64,000 bases of DNA from an uncultured Muribaculaceae bacterium (GTDB taxonomy: Bacteria > Bacteroidota > Bacteroidia > Bacteroidales > Muribaculaceae): contig CAJUIT010000015.1 of NCBI GenBank assembly GCA_910586565.1, positions 4,553 to 68,552 on the forward strand, given 5' to 3'. Positions 8,805 to 18,286 of this stretch are shown in pieces. Numbering within the stretch: position 1 is the stretch's first letter; every line of letters begins with the position of its first letter. Under the pieces are notes generated by a model. The model did no database searches. It saw only the letters and a program-made list of their open reading frames with translations, and was not told the origin of the DNA. Made by a program: the position numbers and the translations under genes.

Positions 8805-9707
8805 ATGAAAAAAATCTTTTTAGCATTGGGAGCTGCCGCAATTGTTGCCGGCGGTCTCATGTCGTGCAACAAAGCCGGCGGCAACGCCGATGCAACTGCA
8901 GAGGAAAAAGCACTCGGCGATTCTGTTGCCACCGCTTTCGGTGAATTCGGAGGCGCTCAGGCTCTCAGCAGCTACGAACGCATGAAAGCCATGCAGCCCG
9001 AAGCAGCCGAAAAATTCAACAAAGCTTCCTATCTCAAAGGTGTTGAGGCAGTTTTGAATGCCGACACCACCGACATGGCCTACATTCAGGGTCTGCAGAT
9101 GGGCATGCAGATGGTTGGCGCTTATATCGGCATCAACAACGAAGCCAAAATTCCCGTTGACAAAGCAACCCTCATGGCTGCTTTCAAGAAGGTTTATGAA
9201 GCCGACTCAATCGCCGACATGAACCAGTACTACTCCAACTATCAGGCTGTGATGACCCGCGTTCAGTCGGTTATGAAAGCCCGCGAGGATGCTGCCAAAG
9301 CAGAATCGCCCGAAGCAAAGAAGAACCTCGCCGACGGTGAGGCTTACGCTGCCAAGATGGTTGAGGAAGGCTACACCAAAGCTCCCTCGGGCATCGTTTA
9401 CAAAATCGAGAACCCCGGCACAGAACCCAAAGTAGCTCCCACCGACCAGGTGAGCGTTATGTATGTGGGCAAGAACATCGACGGCGAAGTTTTCGACACC
9501 AACGAAGGCAAAGTTCGCCCCATGCGTGCCAACGGCTTCGTTCCCGGTTTCCAGGAAGCCCTTCAGATGCTCGGCAAGGGTGGTAAGATGACTGTTGTTA
9601 TCCCCGCCGACCAGGCCTACGGCCTCGACGGTGCCGGCGATGCCATCGGCCCCAACCAGACTCTTGTTTTCGACATTGAAATTCAGGATATCAACCCCGC
9701 CAACTAA
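8805..9707 (+). CDS. FKBP-type peptidyl-prolyl isomerase, lipoprotein
   Basis: A 300-residue protein whose N-terminus (MKKIFLALGAAAIVAGG then LMSC) is a lipoprotein signal with Cys21 as the lipidation site. The following residues (NKAGGN) lack an obvious acidic surface-export signal. A helical N-terminal FKBP domain precedes a C-terminal FKBP fold (VMYVGKNIDGEVFDTN, FVPGFQEALQML, IPADQAYGLDGAG). Substitutions in the pocket (MYVG in place of HYTG, Phe in place of the pocket Trp, an RPMRA segment) suggest altered or reduced isomerase activity, so it may act mainly as a chaperone. It is the last gene of the FKBP cluster, before a strong terminator. Confidence 0.88.
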   Translation: MKKIFLALGAAAIVAGGLMSCNKAGGNADATAEEKALGDSVATAFGEFGGAQALSSYERMKAMQPEAAEKFNKASYLKGVEAVLNADTTDMAYIQGLQMGMQMVGAYIGINNEAKIPVDKATLMAAFKKVYEADSIADMNQYYSNYQAVMTRVQSVMKAREDAAKAESPEAKKNLADGEAYAAKMVEEGYTKAPSGIVYKIENPGTEPKVAPTDQVSVMYVGKNIDGEVFDTNEGKVRPMRANGFVPGFQEALQMLGKGGKMTVVIPADQAYGLDGAGDAIGPNQTLVFDIEIQDINPAN

Positions 9708-9733
9708 TCGGTCGGTAGATTTCAAAACAGAAC

Positions 9734-9773
9734 AAAGGCGGTGTGTCAAAATTCATGACACACCACTTTTTAT
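9734..9773 (+). terminator. Terminator of the FKBP cluster
   Basis: AAAGGCGGTGTGTCA (9734-9748) pairs with TGACACACCACTTTT (9756-9770) across a seven-base loop, with one A-C mismatch, and is followed by T residues. The hairpin is nearly identical to the one at 63891-63925. Confidence 0.8.
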
Positions 9774-9850
9774 GTCTAAGCGGGTAGGGTGGCGTCAGAA
9801 TGCTCAGAACCGCTATTCTTCCCCTATTAGGTTATTCACACATTTTTTCG

Positions 9851-9858
9851 TAATTTTG
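9851..9858 (+). promoter_or_regulatory. Putative promoter of the polysaccharide locus
   Basis: TAATTTTG matches the -7 consensus, with TTAG about 20 bases upstream as a partial -33. Transcription would start near 9865, leaving a leader of about 270 bases before upxY. I found no long flanking inverted repeats that would make this an invertible promoter. Confidence 0.5.
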
Positions 9859-9869
9859 CACCGGCTAAA

Positions 9870-9898
9870 CAGGCTTGCCCGAGCAAGCTCAAAGCCTG
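9870..9898 (+). promoter_or_regulatory. Leader RNA with two competing hairpins upstream of upxY
   Basis: CAGGCTT (9870-9876) can pair with AAGCCTG (9892-9898). Alternatively, GCTTGC (9873-9878) pairs with GCAAGC (9883-9888) around a CCGA loop. The two share bases and so are mutually exclusive. The element sits at the predicted 5' end of the transcript. UpxY proteins are known to act on the 5' leaders of their own polysaccharide operons, so this is a candidate target site (inference). Confidence 0.4.
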
Positions 9899-9934
9899 CA
9901 GTGATTAAAATGAATTGGTAGGAGGTAACTCATT

Positions 9935-10081
9935 GTGAGCGCCTTCAGGAAACACAAATTTCACGTTACAATAGCATTCATTATCGCGTTGGAGCAAATC
10001 ACACGCACAGTTTGTAACGAGCTGTCTTTCATTTCAATAGCCCTATTGAGATGTGCTAAAGGTATGCCCTGCGCCAAATGA
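9935..10081 (+). CDS. Possible leader peptide with a strong Shine-Dalgarno sequence
   Basis: A 48-codon ORF starting with GTG at 9935 lies inside the upxY leader. It is preceded by AGGAGGT with an eight-base spacer, a near-perfect Shine-Dalgarno sequence and unusual for Bacteroidetes, where most genes lack one. The product is basic at the N-terminus with a hydrophobic centre (TIAFIIALEQ) and matches no family I know. It ends about 55 bases before upxY. It could be a regulatory leader peptide or a chance ORF. Confidence 0.25.
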   Translation: MSAFRKHKFHVTIAFIIALEQITRTVCNELSFISIALLRCAKGMPCAK

Positions 10082-10136
10082 GACGGCTGTTTTTAGCCCC
10101 AATTCAGGGAACGCCTGCGCCTGTCGCCACACCCCC

Positions 10137-10721
10137 ATGCTTCTGAGTGTTTCAAACAACAACCGCCACACCCGCCATTGGTTTGTGATGAGGGTGAACA
10201 AGCGCGAAAAGGAAGCTGAGGAGAAACTCTCGGCTCCCGGCGCCCCGGAATTCTACATTCCGAAGAAGGTGGTGGTGCGCACTGCGGGGGGCCGTAAACG
10301 CAAAGAACTTGTGCCGGCGATTCCGAGCTACATTTTCGTGAACGCCTCCCATGCCGAAATCATGGAATTCAAGCGCGGCTACGACCACCTGAAGTTCGTG
10401 ACATGGGACCGCACTGAGGGCACACGCTATCTCACCGTCGACGACAAGCAGATGCGCGATTTCATCACCGTGTCGAGCACCAACATGGAAACGCTGCTCT
10501 ACATGGCTCCCGAGGAGGTGAATCTTGCAAAGGGAACCCGTGTGAGAATCCACGGAGGGGTGTTCGACGGAGTGTGCGGCACATTCCTGAAAGTGAAAGG
10601 GGCCCGCAGCCGGCGACTTGTGATTATGCTCGACAACATTCAGGCCATAGCGGCCGAAATCTCCCCCGACCTCGTGGAGGTGATTGCCGATGACGGCAGC
10701 GGAAGCGCCGAAACGACGTAA
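10137..10721 (+). CDS. upxY: UpxY-type NusG-like transcription antiterminator
   Basis: A specialised NusG paralogue that binds RNA polymerase and prevents premature termination of the downstream polysaccharide operon. The NGN domain begins with RHWFVMRVNKREKEAEEKL, then FYIPKKVVVR, RKELVPAIPSYIFV and the GTRYLTV segment. The C-terminal KOW-like part contains GTRVRIHGGVFDGVCGTF. An in-frame ATG exists at 10053, but family similarity begins only after the ATG at 10137 (about 195 residues from there, close to the usual UpxY length), so that start is used. It is the first gene of the locus, 67 bases before rfbA. No upxZ-type partner gene follows it. Confidence 0.85.
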   Translation: MLLSVSNNNRHTRHWFVMRVNKREKEAEEKLSAPGAPEFYIPKKVVVRTAGGRKRKELVPAIPSYIFVNASHAEIMEFKRGYDHLKFVTWDRTEGTRYLTVDDKQMRDFITVSSTNMETLLYMAPEEVNLAKGTRVRIHGGVFDGVCGTFLKVKGARSRRLVIMLDNIQAIAAEISPDLVEVIADDGSGSAETT

Positions 10722-10788
10722 GGCCACTCCTCAGGTTGCATTACAACTGATTAATTCTCATCCTAAAACATATAATTCCCGGAATCCT

Positions 10789-11694
10789 ATGAAAGGTATC
10801 GTGTTAGCCGGAGGCTCCGGCACAAGGCTCTATCCCATCACCAAGGGTGTGAGCAAACAGCTGCTCCCCATCTACGACAAGCCGATGGTGTATTATCCAA
10901 TCTCCACGCTGATGCTTGCGGGCATACGCGACATCCTAATCATCTCCACTCCCCAGGACCTCCCCGGTTTCAAGCGCCTGCTGGGCGACGGCAGCGACTT
11001 CGGAGTGCGGTTGGAATATGCAGAGCAACCTTCGCCCGACGGGTTGGCACAAGCCTTTCTCATCGGCAAGGAATTTATCGGCGACGACTCGGTGTGCCTT
11101 GTGCTCGGCGATAACATTTTCCACGGCAACAACTTCGCCGAAATGCTTCTGAGCGCGGTGAACACCGCCGAGAACGAGGGGAAAGCCACCGTGTTCGGCT
11201 ATTGGGTCAACGACCCCGAGCGCTACGGCGTGGCCGAATTCGACAACGAAGGCAACTGCCTGAGCATCGAGGAGAAACCCGAGCACCCCAAATCAAACTA
11301 TGCCGTTGTAGGCCTCTATTTCTACCCCAACAAGGTGGTGTCGGTTGCAGAGACTATCAAACCGTCGGCTCGCGGCGAACTTGAAATCACCACTGTGAAC
11401 CAGCGGTTCCTCGACGACAAGGAACTGATGGTGCAGACTCTCGGACGCGGTTTCGCATGGCTCGACACCGGCACACACGACTCTCTGGCCGAGGCATCAA
11501 TCTATGTTGAGGTGCTCGAAAAGCGCCAAGGGCTGAAAATCGGCTGCCTTGAGGGGATTGCCTACCGTCAGGGGTGGATTTCGCGCGAACGTCTCACCGA
11601 AATCGCGAAACCGATGCTCAAGAATGGCTACGGCCAATATCTGCTCAAGGTCATCGACGAGATTGACCGCACCGGCGAACGCAATCTTTATTAA
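10789..11694 (+). CDS. rfbA: Glucose-1-phosphate thymidylyltransferase
   Basis: RfbA/RmlA condenses dTTP with glucose-1-phosphate to dTDP-glucose, the first step of dTDP-L-rhamnose synthesis in the cytoplasm. The start is the ATG at 10789, which gives MKGIVLAGGSGTRLYP, the canonical nucleotide-binding signature; an upstream in-frame extension lacks family similarity. The 301-residue length is normal. GVSKQLLPIYDKPMVYYP and the substrate motif LGDNIFHG are intact. It leads the rfbA-rfbC-rfbD-rfbB set, which shares one direction and small gaps. Confidence 0.96.
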   Translation: MKGIVLAGGSGTRLYPITKGVSKQLLPIYDKPMVYYPISTLMLAGIRDILIISTPQDLPGFKRLLGDGSDFGVRLEYAEQPSPDGLAQAFLIGKEFIGDDSVCLVLGDNIFHGNNFAEMLLSAVNTAENEGKATVFGYWVNDPERYGVAEFDNEGNCLSIEEKPEHPKSNYAVVGLYFYPNKVVSVAETIKPSARGELEITTVNQRFLDDKELMVQTLGRGFAWLDTGTHDSLAEASIYVEVLEKRQGLKIGCLEGIAYRQGWISRERLTEIAKPMLKNGYGQYLLKVIDEIDRTGERNLY

Positions 11695-11770
11695 TATTCC
11701 GGGTCGGCCGCCTATTGCAGCCGCCGGCCATGAACGTTGCAACTATAATCCCACACACATTCAAGAGAGA

Positions 11771-12358
11771 ATGGAAGTAATTAAAACTGATATTGAAGGG
11801 GTTGTGATTATTGAACCCCGCATTTTCAAAGACGACCGCGGATATTTTTTCGAGAGCTTCTCGAAACGTGAATTCGACGAAAAGGTGCGTCGCGTGAATT
11901 TTGTGCAGGACAATGAATCCATGTCGGTTCGCGGCGTGATGCGCGGGCTGCATTTCCAGCGCCCCCCGTTTGCGCAGAGCAAACTGGTGAGATGCGTGCG
12001 CGGCCGCGTGCTCGATGTGGCTGTCGACATCCGCAAGGGTTCACCCACCTACGGGCGCCATGTGGCCGTTGAGCTGAGCGAGGATAACCACCGCCAGTTC
12101 TTCATCCCCCGCGGGTTCGCCCACGGATTTGCCGTGTTGAGCGACACAGCCGTGTTCCAATACAAGTGCGACAACTACTACGCACCCCAGGCCGACGGCG
12201 GCATCGCCATCAACGACCCCTCGCTGGGCATTGACTGGAAACTCGACACCGCCGAAGTTATCCTCAGCGAAAAGGATACACGCCATCTGCGTCTTGCCGA
12301 GTTCGACTCACCTTTCGACTACAACACCGACCTCTATCCCGAACTTAACGCCGAATGA
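11771..12358 (+). CDS. rfbC: dTDP-4-dehydrorhamnose 3,5-epimerase
   Basis: RfbC/RmlC epimerises C3 and C5 of dTDP-4-keto-6-deoxyglucose. The 195-residue cupin carries the expected DDRGYFFESF, the catalytic-histidine region MRGLHFQ, DVAVDIRKGSPTYG, the FIPRGFAHGFAVL box and YKCDNYYAPQADGG. The start is the ATG at 11771; the longer open frame upstream has no family similarity. Its stop overlaps the start of rfbD by four bases (ATGA), so the two are translationally coupled. Confidence 0.96.
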   Translation: MEVIKTDIEGVVIIEPRIFKDDRGYFFESFSKREFDEKVRRVNFVQDNESMSVRGVMRGLHFQRPPFAQSKLVRCVRGRVLDVAVDIRKGSPTYGRHVAVELSEDNHRQFFIPRGFAHGFAVLSDTAVFQYKCDNYYAPQADGGIAINDPSLGIDWKLDTAEVILSEKDTRHLRLAEFDSPFDYNTDLYPELNAE

Positions 12359-13224
12359 AAACCATTCTTGTAACAGGAGCCAACGGTCAGCTGGGCAACT
12401 GCATGCGCAATGCAGCCGCCAACAGCACCGACCGTTATATTTTCACCGATGTGGCCGAGCTCGACATCACCGATGCCGAAGCCGTGAAGCGCATGGTGAC
12501 CGACAACAATGTTGATGTGATTGTCAACTGCGCGGCCTACACCAATGTTGACAAGGCCGAGAGCGATGTTGACTTCGCACGCCTGCTCAACGCCGGCGCG
12601 GTGAAGAACCTCGCCGAAGCCGCCGTGGCCAACGGGGCAACCCTCATCCACATCTCAACCGACTATGTGTTCGGCGGAAACGCCGGCAACACCCCCCGCA
12701 CCGAAAACGAGCCTGAAAATCCCACCGGAGTTTATGGTCTCACCAAACTCGAAGGTGAACGCGCCATCGCCGACACCGGCGCCAAGGCACTGGTGTTCCG
12801 CACGGCGTGGCTCTACTCCGAGTATGGCCGCAACTTCGTGAAAACCATGCTCGACCTCACTGCATCAAAGCCTATGCTGAAAGTGGTGTTCGACCAGGCG
12901 GGCACCCCCACCTACGCTCAGGACCTGGCCGACGCGCTTTTCGAGATTATCAGCACAGGGGCCTACGAGGGGAAAGAGGGTGTCTATCACTACTCCAACG
13001 AGGGTGTGTGCTCGTGGTTCGACTTCACCCGCATGATTGCCGACATCGCCGGCAACAACGGCTGCGACATCCAACCCTGCCACTCGTGCGAGTTCCCCTC
13101 GCCGGTGACACGCCCGAGCTATTCGGTGCTCGACAAATCGAAGTTCAAAGAGACCTTCGGCCTGCGCGTGCCCTACTGGACCGACTCGCTCAAACGCTGC
13201 ATCAAGAATTTACAAACAAAGTAA
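12355..13224 (+). CDS. rfbD: dTDP-4-dehydrorhamnose reductase
   Basis: RfbD/RmlD performs the final NAD(P)H-dependent reduction to dTDP-L-rhamnose. The 289-residue SDR-fold protein has the Rossmann motif GANGQLGN near residue 7, HISTDYVFGG, and a catalytic Tyr127/Lys131 pair in VYGLTKLEGE. It overlaps rfbC by four bases and is followed 18 bases later by rfbB. Confidence 0.96.
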   Translation: MKTILVTGANGQLGNCMRNAAANSTDRYIFTDVAELDITDAEAVKRMVTDNNVDVIVNCAAYTNVDKAESDVDFARLLNAGAVKNLAEAAVANGATLIHISTDYVFGGNAGNTPRTENEPENPTGVYGLTKLEGERAIADTGAKALVFRTAWLYSEYGRNFVKTMLDLTASKPMLKVVFDQAGTPTYAQDLADALFEIISTGAYEGKEGVYHYSNEGVCSWFDFTRMIADIAGNNGCDIQPCHSCEFPSPVTRPSYSVLDKSKFKETFGLRVPYWTDSLKRCIKNLQTK

Positions 13225-13242
13225 CCCCACAACGACTCAAAA

Positions 13243-14379
<1,137 letters not shown>

Positions 14380-14411
14380 TTCTCCCCTCCTCCGGGAGAG
14401 GGTACCCGGAT

Positions 14412-14444
14412 TTGTAGGGACGCACGAACCGTGCGTCCCTACAA
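14412..14444. repeat. Perfect 15-bp palindromic repeat (GTAGGGACGCAC type)
   Basis: TTGTAGGGACGCACG (14412-14426) is followed by AAC and its exact complement CGTGCGTCCCTACAA (14430-14444). It lies within the 127-base gap between rfbB and the flippase gene. Palindromes of this sequence type occur as small dispersed repeats in many bacterial genomes, so it is more likely an inserted REP-like element than an evolved terminator; no T-run follows. It could still attenuate the operon. Confidence 0.75.
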
Positions 14445-14506
14445 GTCCAAGTACAACTTCAAGGGTGGGTTATTCCACCTACATTGAACCGTTTCAATAT
14501 TTCTGA

Positions 14507-15940
14507 ATGGCAGAGACACTGAAAGATAAAGCTGTAAAAGGTGTTGCCTGGCGCATTGCCGAAACGGGCGGCCGCCAGGTGATTCAGTTCGGCATCAGCG
14601 TGGTGCTGGCCCGACTGATTATGCCCGAGCAGTTCGGTTTGGTGGCGATGCTGAGTGTGTTCCTGGCCCTGTCGCAGGTGTTTATCGACTCGGGATTCTC
14701 AACGGCACTGATTCGCAAAACCAATCGCACTCAAGCCGACTGCAGCACAGTTTACTTCTTCAATATAGCCGTGGCCGCAGTGTGCTACGCGATTCTGTTT
14801 GTATGCGCCCCCTTGGTTTCCGACTTCTATGGCATGGAACAGCTCACCCCAATTCTGAGGGTTACATCGCTATCGCTTATCATAGGGTCGGTTGCAGGAG
14901 TGCAGCGCACTTTGCTGCAGGCCGAGATGAACTTCAAACTGCTCACGAAAATGAACATCACAGCCCTGATAATATCGGGCATCGTGGGCATCGTGATGGC
15001 ATATCTCGGTTTTCAGGTGTGGGCGCTGGTTACGCAGAGCCTTGTGTCGACGGTTGTTTCCACAGCTTTTATCTGGATTAAATTCGACTGGCGCCCGTCA
15101 TGGATAATTTCGCGCGCGAGTTTCAAGGAGTTTTTCGGATTCGGGTCGAAATTGCTTGCATCAAGTCTGCTCGACACTTTATATAACAACGTCTACTCAA
15201 TCATCATAGGCAAAGTGTTCAAGGCCGCAGATCTGGCATTCTACAACCGTGCAGATTCGTTGAAAAGCATGACGACCAGCCTCCCCACGAGCATACTGCA
15301 ATCGGTAACCTACCCCACCCTCTGCAAACTTCAGGATAACGAGGATGCCCTGCGCAACGGCTACCGACGGATGCTGCGCCTGTCGGCATTCATTATCTTC
15401 CCGCTATGCATCGGATTGGGGGCTGTAGCATTTCCGCTTATCAACGTTCTCTATACCGACAGATGGATTTACGCAGCCACGCTGCTTTCAATCATTGTGT
15501 TTTCCGGAATGTGGTATCCCATCCACGCCATCAACCTCAACTACCTGATTGTGAAAGGGCGCAGCGACCTCTTTTTCCGTCTGGAAATACTAAAGAAAAT
15601 CAACGGCGTGATAATGCTCTGCATCACAGTGCCAATCGGGCTGGAAGCCATGTGTTACGGAAGCATCTGCACATCACTGATTGCATTAGTAATCAACAGC
15701 TACTACACAGGTAAATTCTTGAACATGAGCATTCTCAAACAGTTGGGCGACATGACCCCTACGCTGTTGCTTTGCGCTGCAATGTATATCCCCACCCGCC
15801 TCATTGCCACCATGATGGGCAACGGAATTGCCAGCCTGAGCGTGAGTATGCTCACAGGTGCCGTAATCTACATAGGAGGCGCACTGCTGTTCCGCCTCCC
15901 CGAAGTGAACGAACTTAAAAATCTCCGCAAATCGCGATAA
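14507..15940 (+). CDS. Polysaccharide flippase (Wzx/PST family, MOP superfamily)
   Basis: Translocates the undecaprenyl-linked repeat unit across the inner membrane. The 477-residue protein has about 12 to 14 hydrophobic helices and the typical N-terminal block of the PST/RfbX family: KGVAWRIAETGGRQVIQFG, then VVLARLIMPEQFGLVAM. It follows rfbB after the palindromic repeat and precedes the DegT aminotransferase by 20 bases. With the Wzy-like protein at 29515 it points to Wzx/Wzy-type assembly. Confidence 0.92.
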   Translation: MAETLKDKAVKGVAWRIAETGGRQVIQFGISVVLARLIMPEQFGLVAMLSVFLALSQVFIDSGFSTALIRKTNRTQADCSTVYFFNIAVAAVCYAILFVCAPLVSDFYGMEQLTPILRVTSLSLIIGSVAGVQRTLLQAEMNFKLLTKMNITALIISGIVGIVMAYLGFQVWALVTQSLVSTVVSTAFIWIKFDWRPSWIISRASFKEFFGFGSKLLASSLLDTLYNNVYSIIIGKVFKAADLAFYNRADSLKSMTTSLPTSILQSVTYPTLCKLQDNEDALRNGYRRMLRLSAFIIFPLCIGLGAVAFPLINVLYTDRWIYAATLLSIIVFSGMWYPIHAINLNYLIVKGRSDLFFRLEILKKINGVIMLCITVPIGLEAMCYGSICTSLIALVINSYYTGKFLNMSILKQLGDMTPTLLLCAAMYIPTRLIATMMGNGIASLSVSMLTGAVIYIGGALLFRLPEVNELKNLRKSR

Positions 15941-15960
15941 AAAACGCATATACCTACACG

Positions 15961-17064
15961 ATGGAACAAATAACCGTAACATCACCCCTGCTCCCCAACC
16001 TCGACGAGTTCAATGACCTGCTCAAGGAAATCTGGGACAGCAAATGGATTACCAACAACGGCTCATTCCACAAACGCCTGGAAGCCGCCCTGTGCGAATA
16101 TCTCAAAGTTCCCTATATCAGCCTGTTCACCAACGGCACCCTGCCGCTGATTACCGCCCTGCAGGCACTGCGCATCACCGGCGAGGTAATTACAACCCCC
16201 TATAGCTTCGTGGCCACCACCCACTCGCTGTGGTGGAACGGCATCAAGCCGGTGTTTGTCGACATCGACCCCGCCACAGGCAACATCGACCCCGATAAAA
16301 TCGAGGCCGCCATCACCCCTAAAACCACGGCAATCATGCCAGTGCACGTCTACGGCCAACCCTGCGACACCGAGCGCATTCAGGCTATCGCCGACAAATA
16401 CGGGCTTAAGGTAATTTACGACGCAGCACACGCCTTTGGCGTTGAAGTGAACGGCGAGAGCATCCTCAAAGCCGGCGACATGTCCACCCTGTCGTTCCAC
16501 GCCACAAAAGTTTACAACACCATCGAGGGTGGAGCACTCGTGATGCACGATGCCAAAACCAAGCAGCGCATCGACTACCTCAAAAACTTCGGCTTTGCCG
16601 GAGAGACCGAGGTTGTAGCACCGGGCATCAACTCGAAAGTCGACGAAATGCGCTCGGCCTACGGCCTGCTCAACCTCCGTCAGGTCGACGATGCCATCGC
16701 CGCACGCCGCCGTGCCGCCGAAGCCTACCGCGAAGGGCTGAAAGATGTGGAAGGCATCACCTTCTTCAACGACACCCCCGGAGTGCGCCACAACTACTCC
16801 TACTTCCCCATCTTCGTCGATGCCGAAAAATATGGCCGCACCCGCGACGAACTCTACTTCGCAATGCGCGAGCAGAACGTTCTCGGCCGCCGCTACTTCT
16901 ATCCCCTCATCTCCGAGTTCACCACCTACCGCGGACTCCCCTCGGCAGCTCCCGATAACCTCCCCGTTGCCCACCGCATGGCCAACTCCGTAATCTGCCT
17001 CCCCATGCACCACGCATTATCAATCGAAGATGTAAACCGTGTTATAAACTGTATCAAAAATTGA
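15961..17064 (+). CDS. DegT/DnrJ/EryC1/StrS family sugar aminotransferase
   Basis: A PLP enzyme that transfers an amino group to a nucleotide-linked keto sugar. The 367 residues fit the family. LFTNGTLPLITALQAL and the PVHVYGQPCD segment are present, and the PLP lysine is Lys183 in LSFHATKVYNTIEGG. Since RfbB makes dTDP-4-keto-6-deoxyglucose, a dTDP-4-amino-4,6-dideoxyhexose is the likeliest product (inference). It stands immediately upstream, by ten bases, of the ATP-grasp/opine-dehydrogenase/B12 trio, which could act on the amino group. Confidence 0.92.
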   Translation: MEQITVTSPLLPNLDEFNDLLKEIWDSKWITNNGSFHKRLEAALCEYLKVPYISLFTNGTLPLITALQALRITGEVITTPYSFVATTHSLWWNGIKPVFVDIDPATGNIDPDKIEAAITPKTTAIMPVHVYGQPCDTERIQAIADKYGLKVIYDAAHAFGVEVNGESILKAGDMSTLSFHATKVYNTIEGGALVMHDAKTKQRIDYLKNFGFAGETEVVAPGINSKVDEMRSAYGLLNLRQVDDAIAARRRAAEAYREGLKDVEGITFFNDTPGVRHNYSYFPIFVDAEKYGRTRDELYFAMREQNVLGRRYFYPLISEFTTYRGLPSAAPDNLPVAHRMANSVICLPMHHALSIEDVNRVINCIKN

Positions 17065-17074
17065 TAAAGCATCG

Positions 17075-18286
17075 ATGAAAGTTTTAGTATTAGGTGGAGG
17101 AGCTGATCAAGTAGCGCTCATAAAAGAACTTCAAGCAAGAGGGAATGAGGTTGTTTTATTGGATTATCTCCCAAATCCCCCTGCAAAACAATGTGTTTCC
17201 AAACACATTCAGGAAAGCACGTTAGACATCAATGCAGTTAAAAATGCCGCCATCCGGGAAAATGCAGAACTAATCTGCACAGCCTGCACTGATCAGGCGC
17301 TTCTCACGGTAGCACAAGTTTCTGAAATGTTGAATTTGCCATGCTACATTCCTTATTCAACTGCACTTGACGTTACCAACAAACTCTATATGAAGACTAA
17401 AATGTGGGAAAATGCCATACCCACAGCACTCTTCACAACAGTCACCTCGCCGGATGAGCTTGATAAAACTGCCGAATTCTCTTACCCCCTTGTGATAAAA
17501 CCTGCCGATTGCAATTCGTCGAAAGGCGTGAGGAAGATTGAAGATAAAACCTCTCTTAACAAAATTGTAGATGAGGCACTATCATTAAGCCGCACCCACA
17601 CTGCCATTATCGAAGAATTTAAAACCGGCGAGGAGATTTCAGCAGATTTCTATATCGAGAATAATGATGTTAAATTGCTATCTGCCACCACTTCATTTAA
17701 AATCGGGTATAACGACAGATTCACAATATTAGGCAGCCGCTATCCTGCAATAACCGAATCCCAGGAACAAGAACTCCTTGAGATTGGTCGTAAGATTGCA
17801 AAAGCGTTTAATCTGTCGAATTGTCCGCTGTTGGTTCAACTCATTTTTGACGGCAATCAATTTTGGGTAATTGAGTTCAGTGCACGGATGGGTGGAGGCT
17901 CAAAATATAAATTAATCGAGGTCCTATCCGGAGTCAACATAATGTCGAAATATGTCGACTTGATTTTAGGAGAGAAACCTGTAGTCTCCCCAAGTAAGAT
18001 GGTAAACCATGCTACCATGCAATACGTCTATTGCAATAATGGTAGAATTGCTGAATTCGAAAACTTCGAAGAACTGAAACGCCGTGGAATAATCACCGAA
18101 TATTTCTACTATAAACAACCCGGCGCTGTAATCGAAAAGGTCGAAACAAGCAGTGACCGTCCGGCAGGATTCCTTGTGACAGGCAATTCCGAAGCAGAAG
18201 TTGCCCAAAAGTTAGCTGTCGCCGATGATAATCTCAGAATCATCGATGATAATGGAAACGATATAATGATTCATCATTTGAAATGA
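17075..18286 (+). CDS. ATP-grasp family ligase
   Basis: A 403-residue protein with an N-terminal Rossmann-like preATP-grasp domain (VLVLGGGADQVALIKEL) and an ATP-grasp core: LVIKPADCNSSKGVRKI, IIEEFKTGEEISADFY, and the metal-binding strand WVIEFSARMGGGSKY. Such enzymes join a carboxylate to an amine or thiol through an acyl-phosphate. In this position it may couple an amino acid or keto-acid-derived group to the amino sugar made by the neighbouring aminotransferase (inference). Its stop overlaps the next start by four bases. Base composition drops to a more AT-rich level here relative to rfbACDB, suggesting a separately acquired segment. Confidence 0.85.
   Translation: MKVLVLGGGADQVALIKELQARGNEVVLLDYLPNPPAKQCVSKHIQESTLDINAVKNAAIRENAELICTACTDQALLTVAQVSEMLNLPCYIPYSTALDVTNKLYMKTKMWENAIPTALFTTVTSPDELDKTAEFSYPLVIKPADCNSSKGVRKIEDKTSLNKIVDEALSLSRTHTAIIEEFKTGEEISADFYIENNDVKLLSATTSFKIGYNDRFTILGSRYPAITESQEQELLEIGRKIAKAFNLSNCPLLVQLIFDGNQFWVIEFSARMGGGSKYKLIEVLSGVNIMSKYVDLILGEKPVVSPSKMVNHATMQYVYCNNGRIAEFENFEELKRRGIITEYFYYKQPGAVIEKVETSSDRPAGFLVTGNSEAEVAQKLAVADDNLRIIDDNGNDIMIHHLK

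Noticed and set aside
9775..9900. Invertible promoter controlling the polysaccharide locus, as in Bacteroides capsule loci
   Set aside because: I could not find a pair of flanking inverted repeats of useful length around the -7 box, and no invertase gene is in the window.
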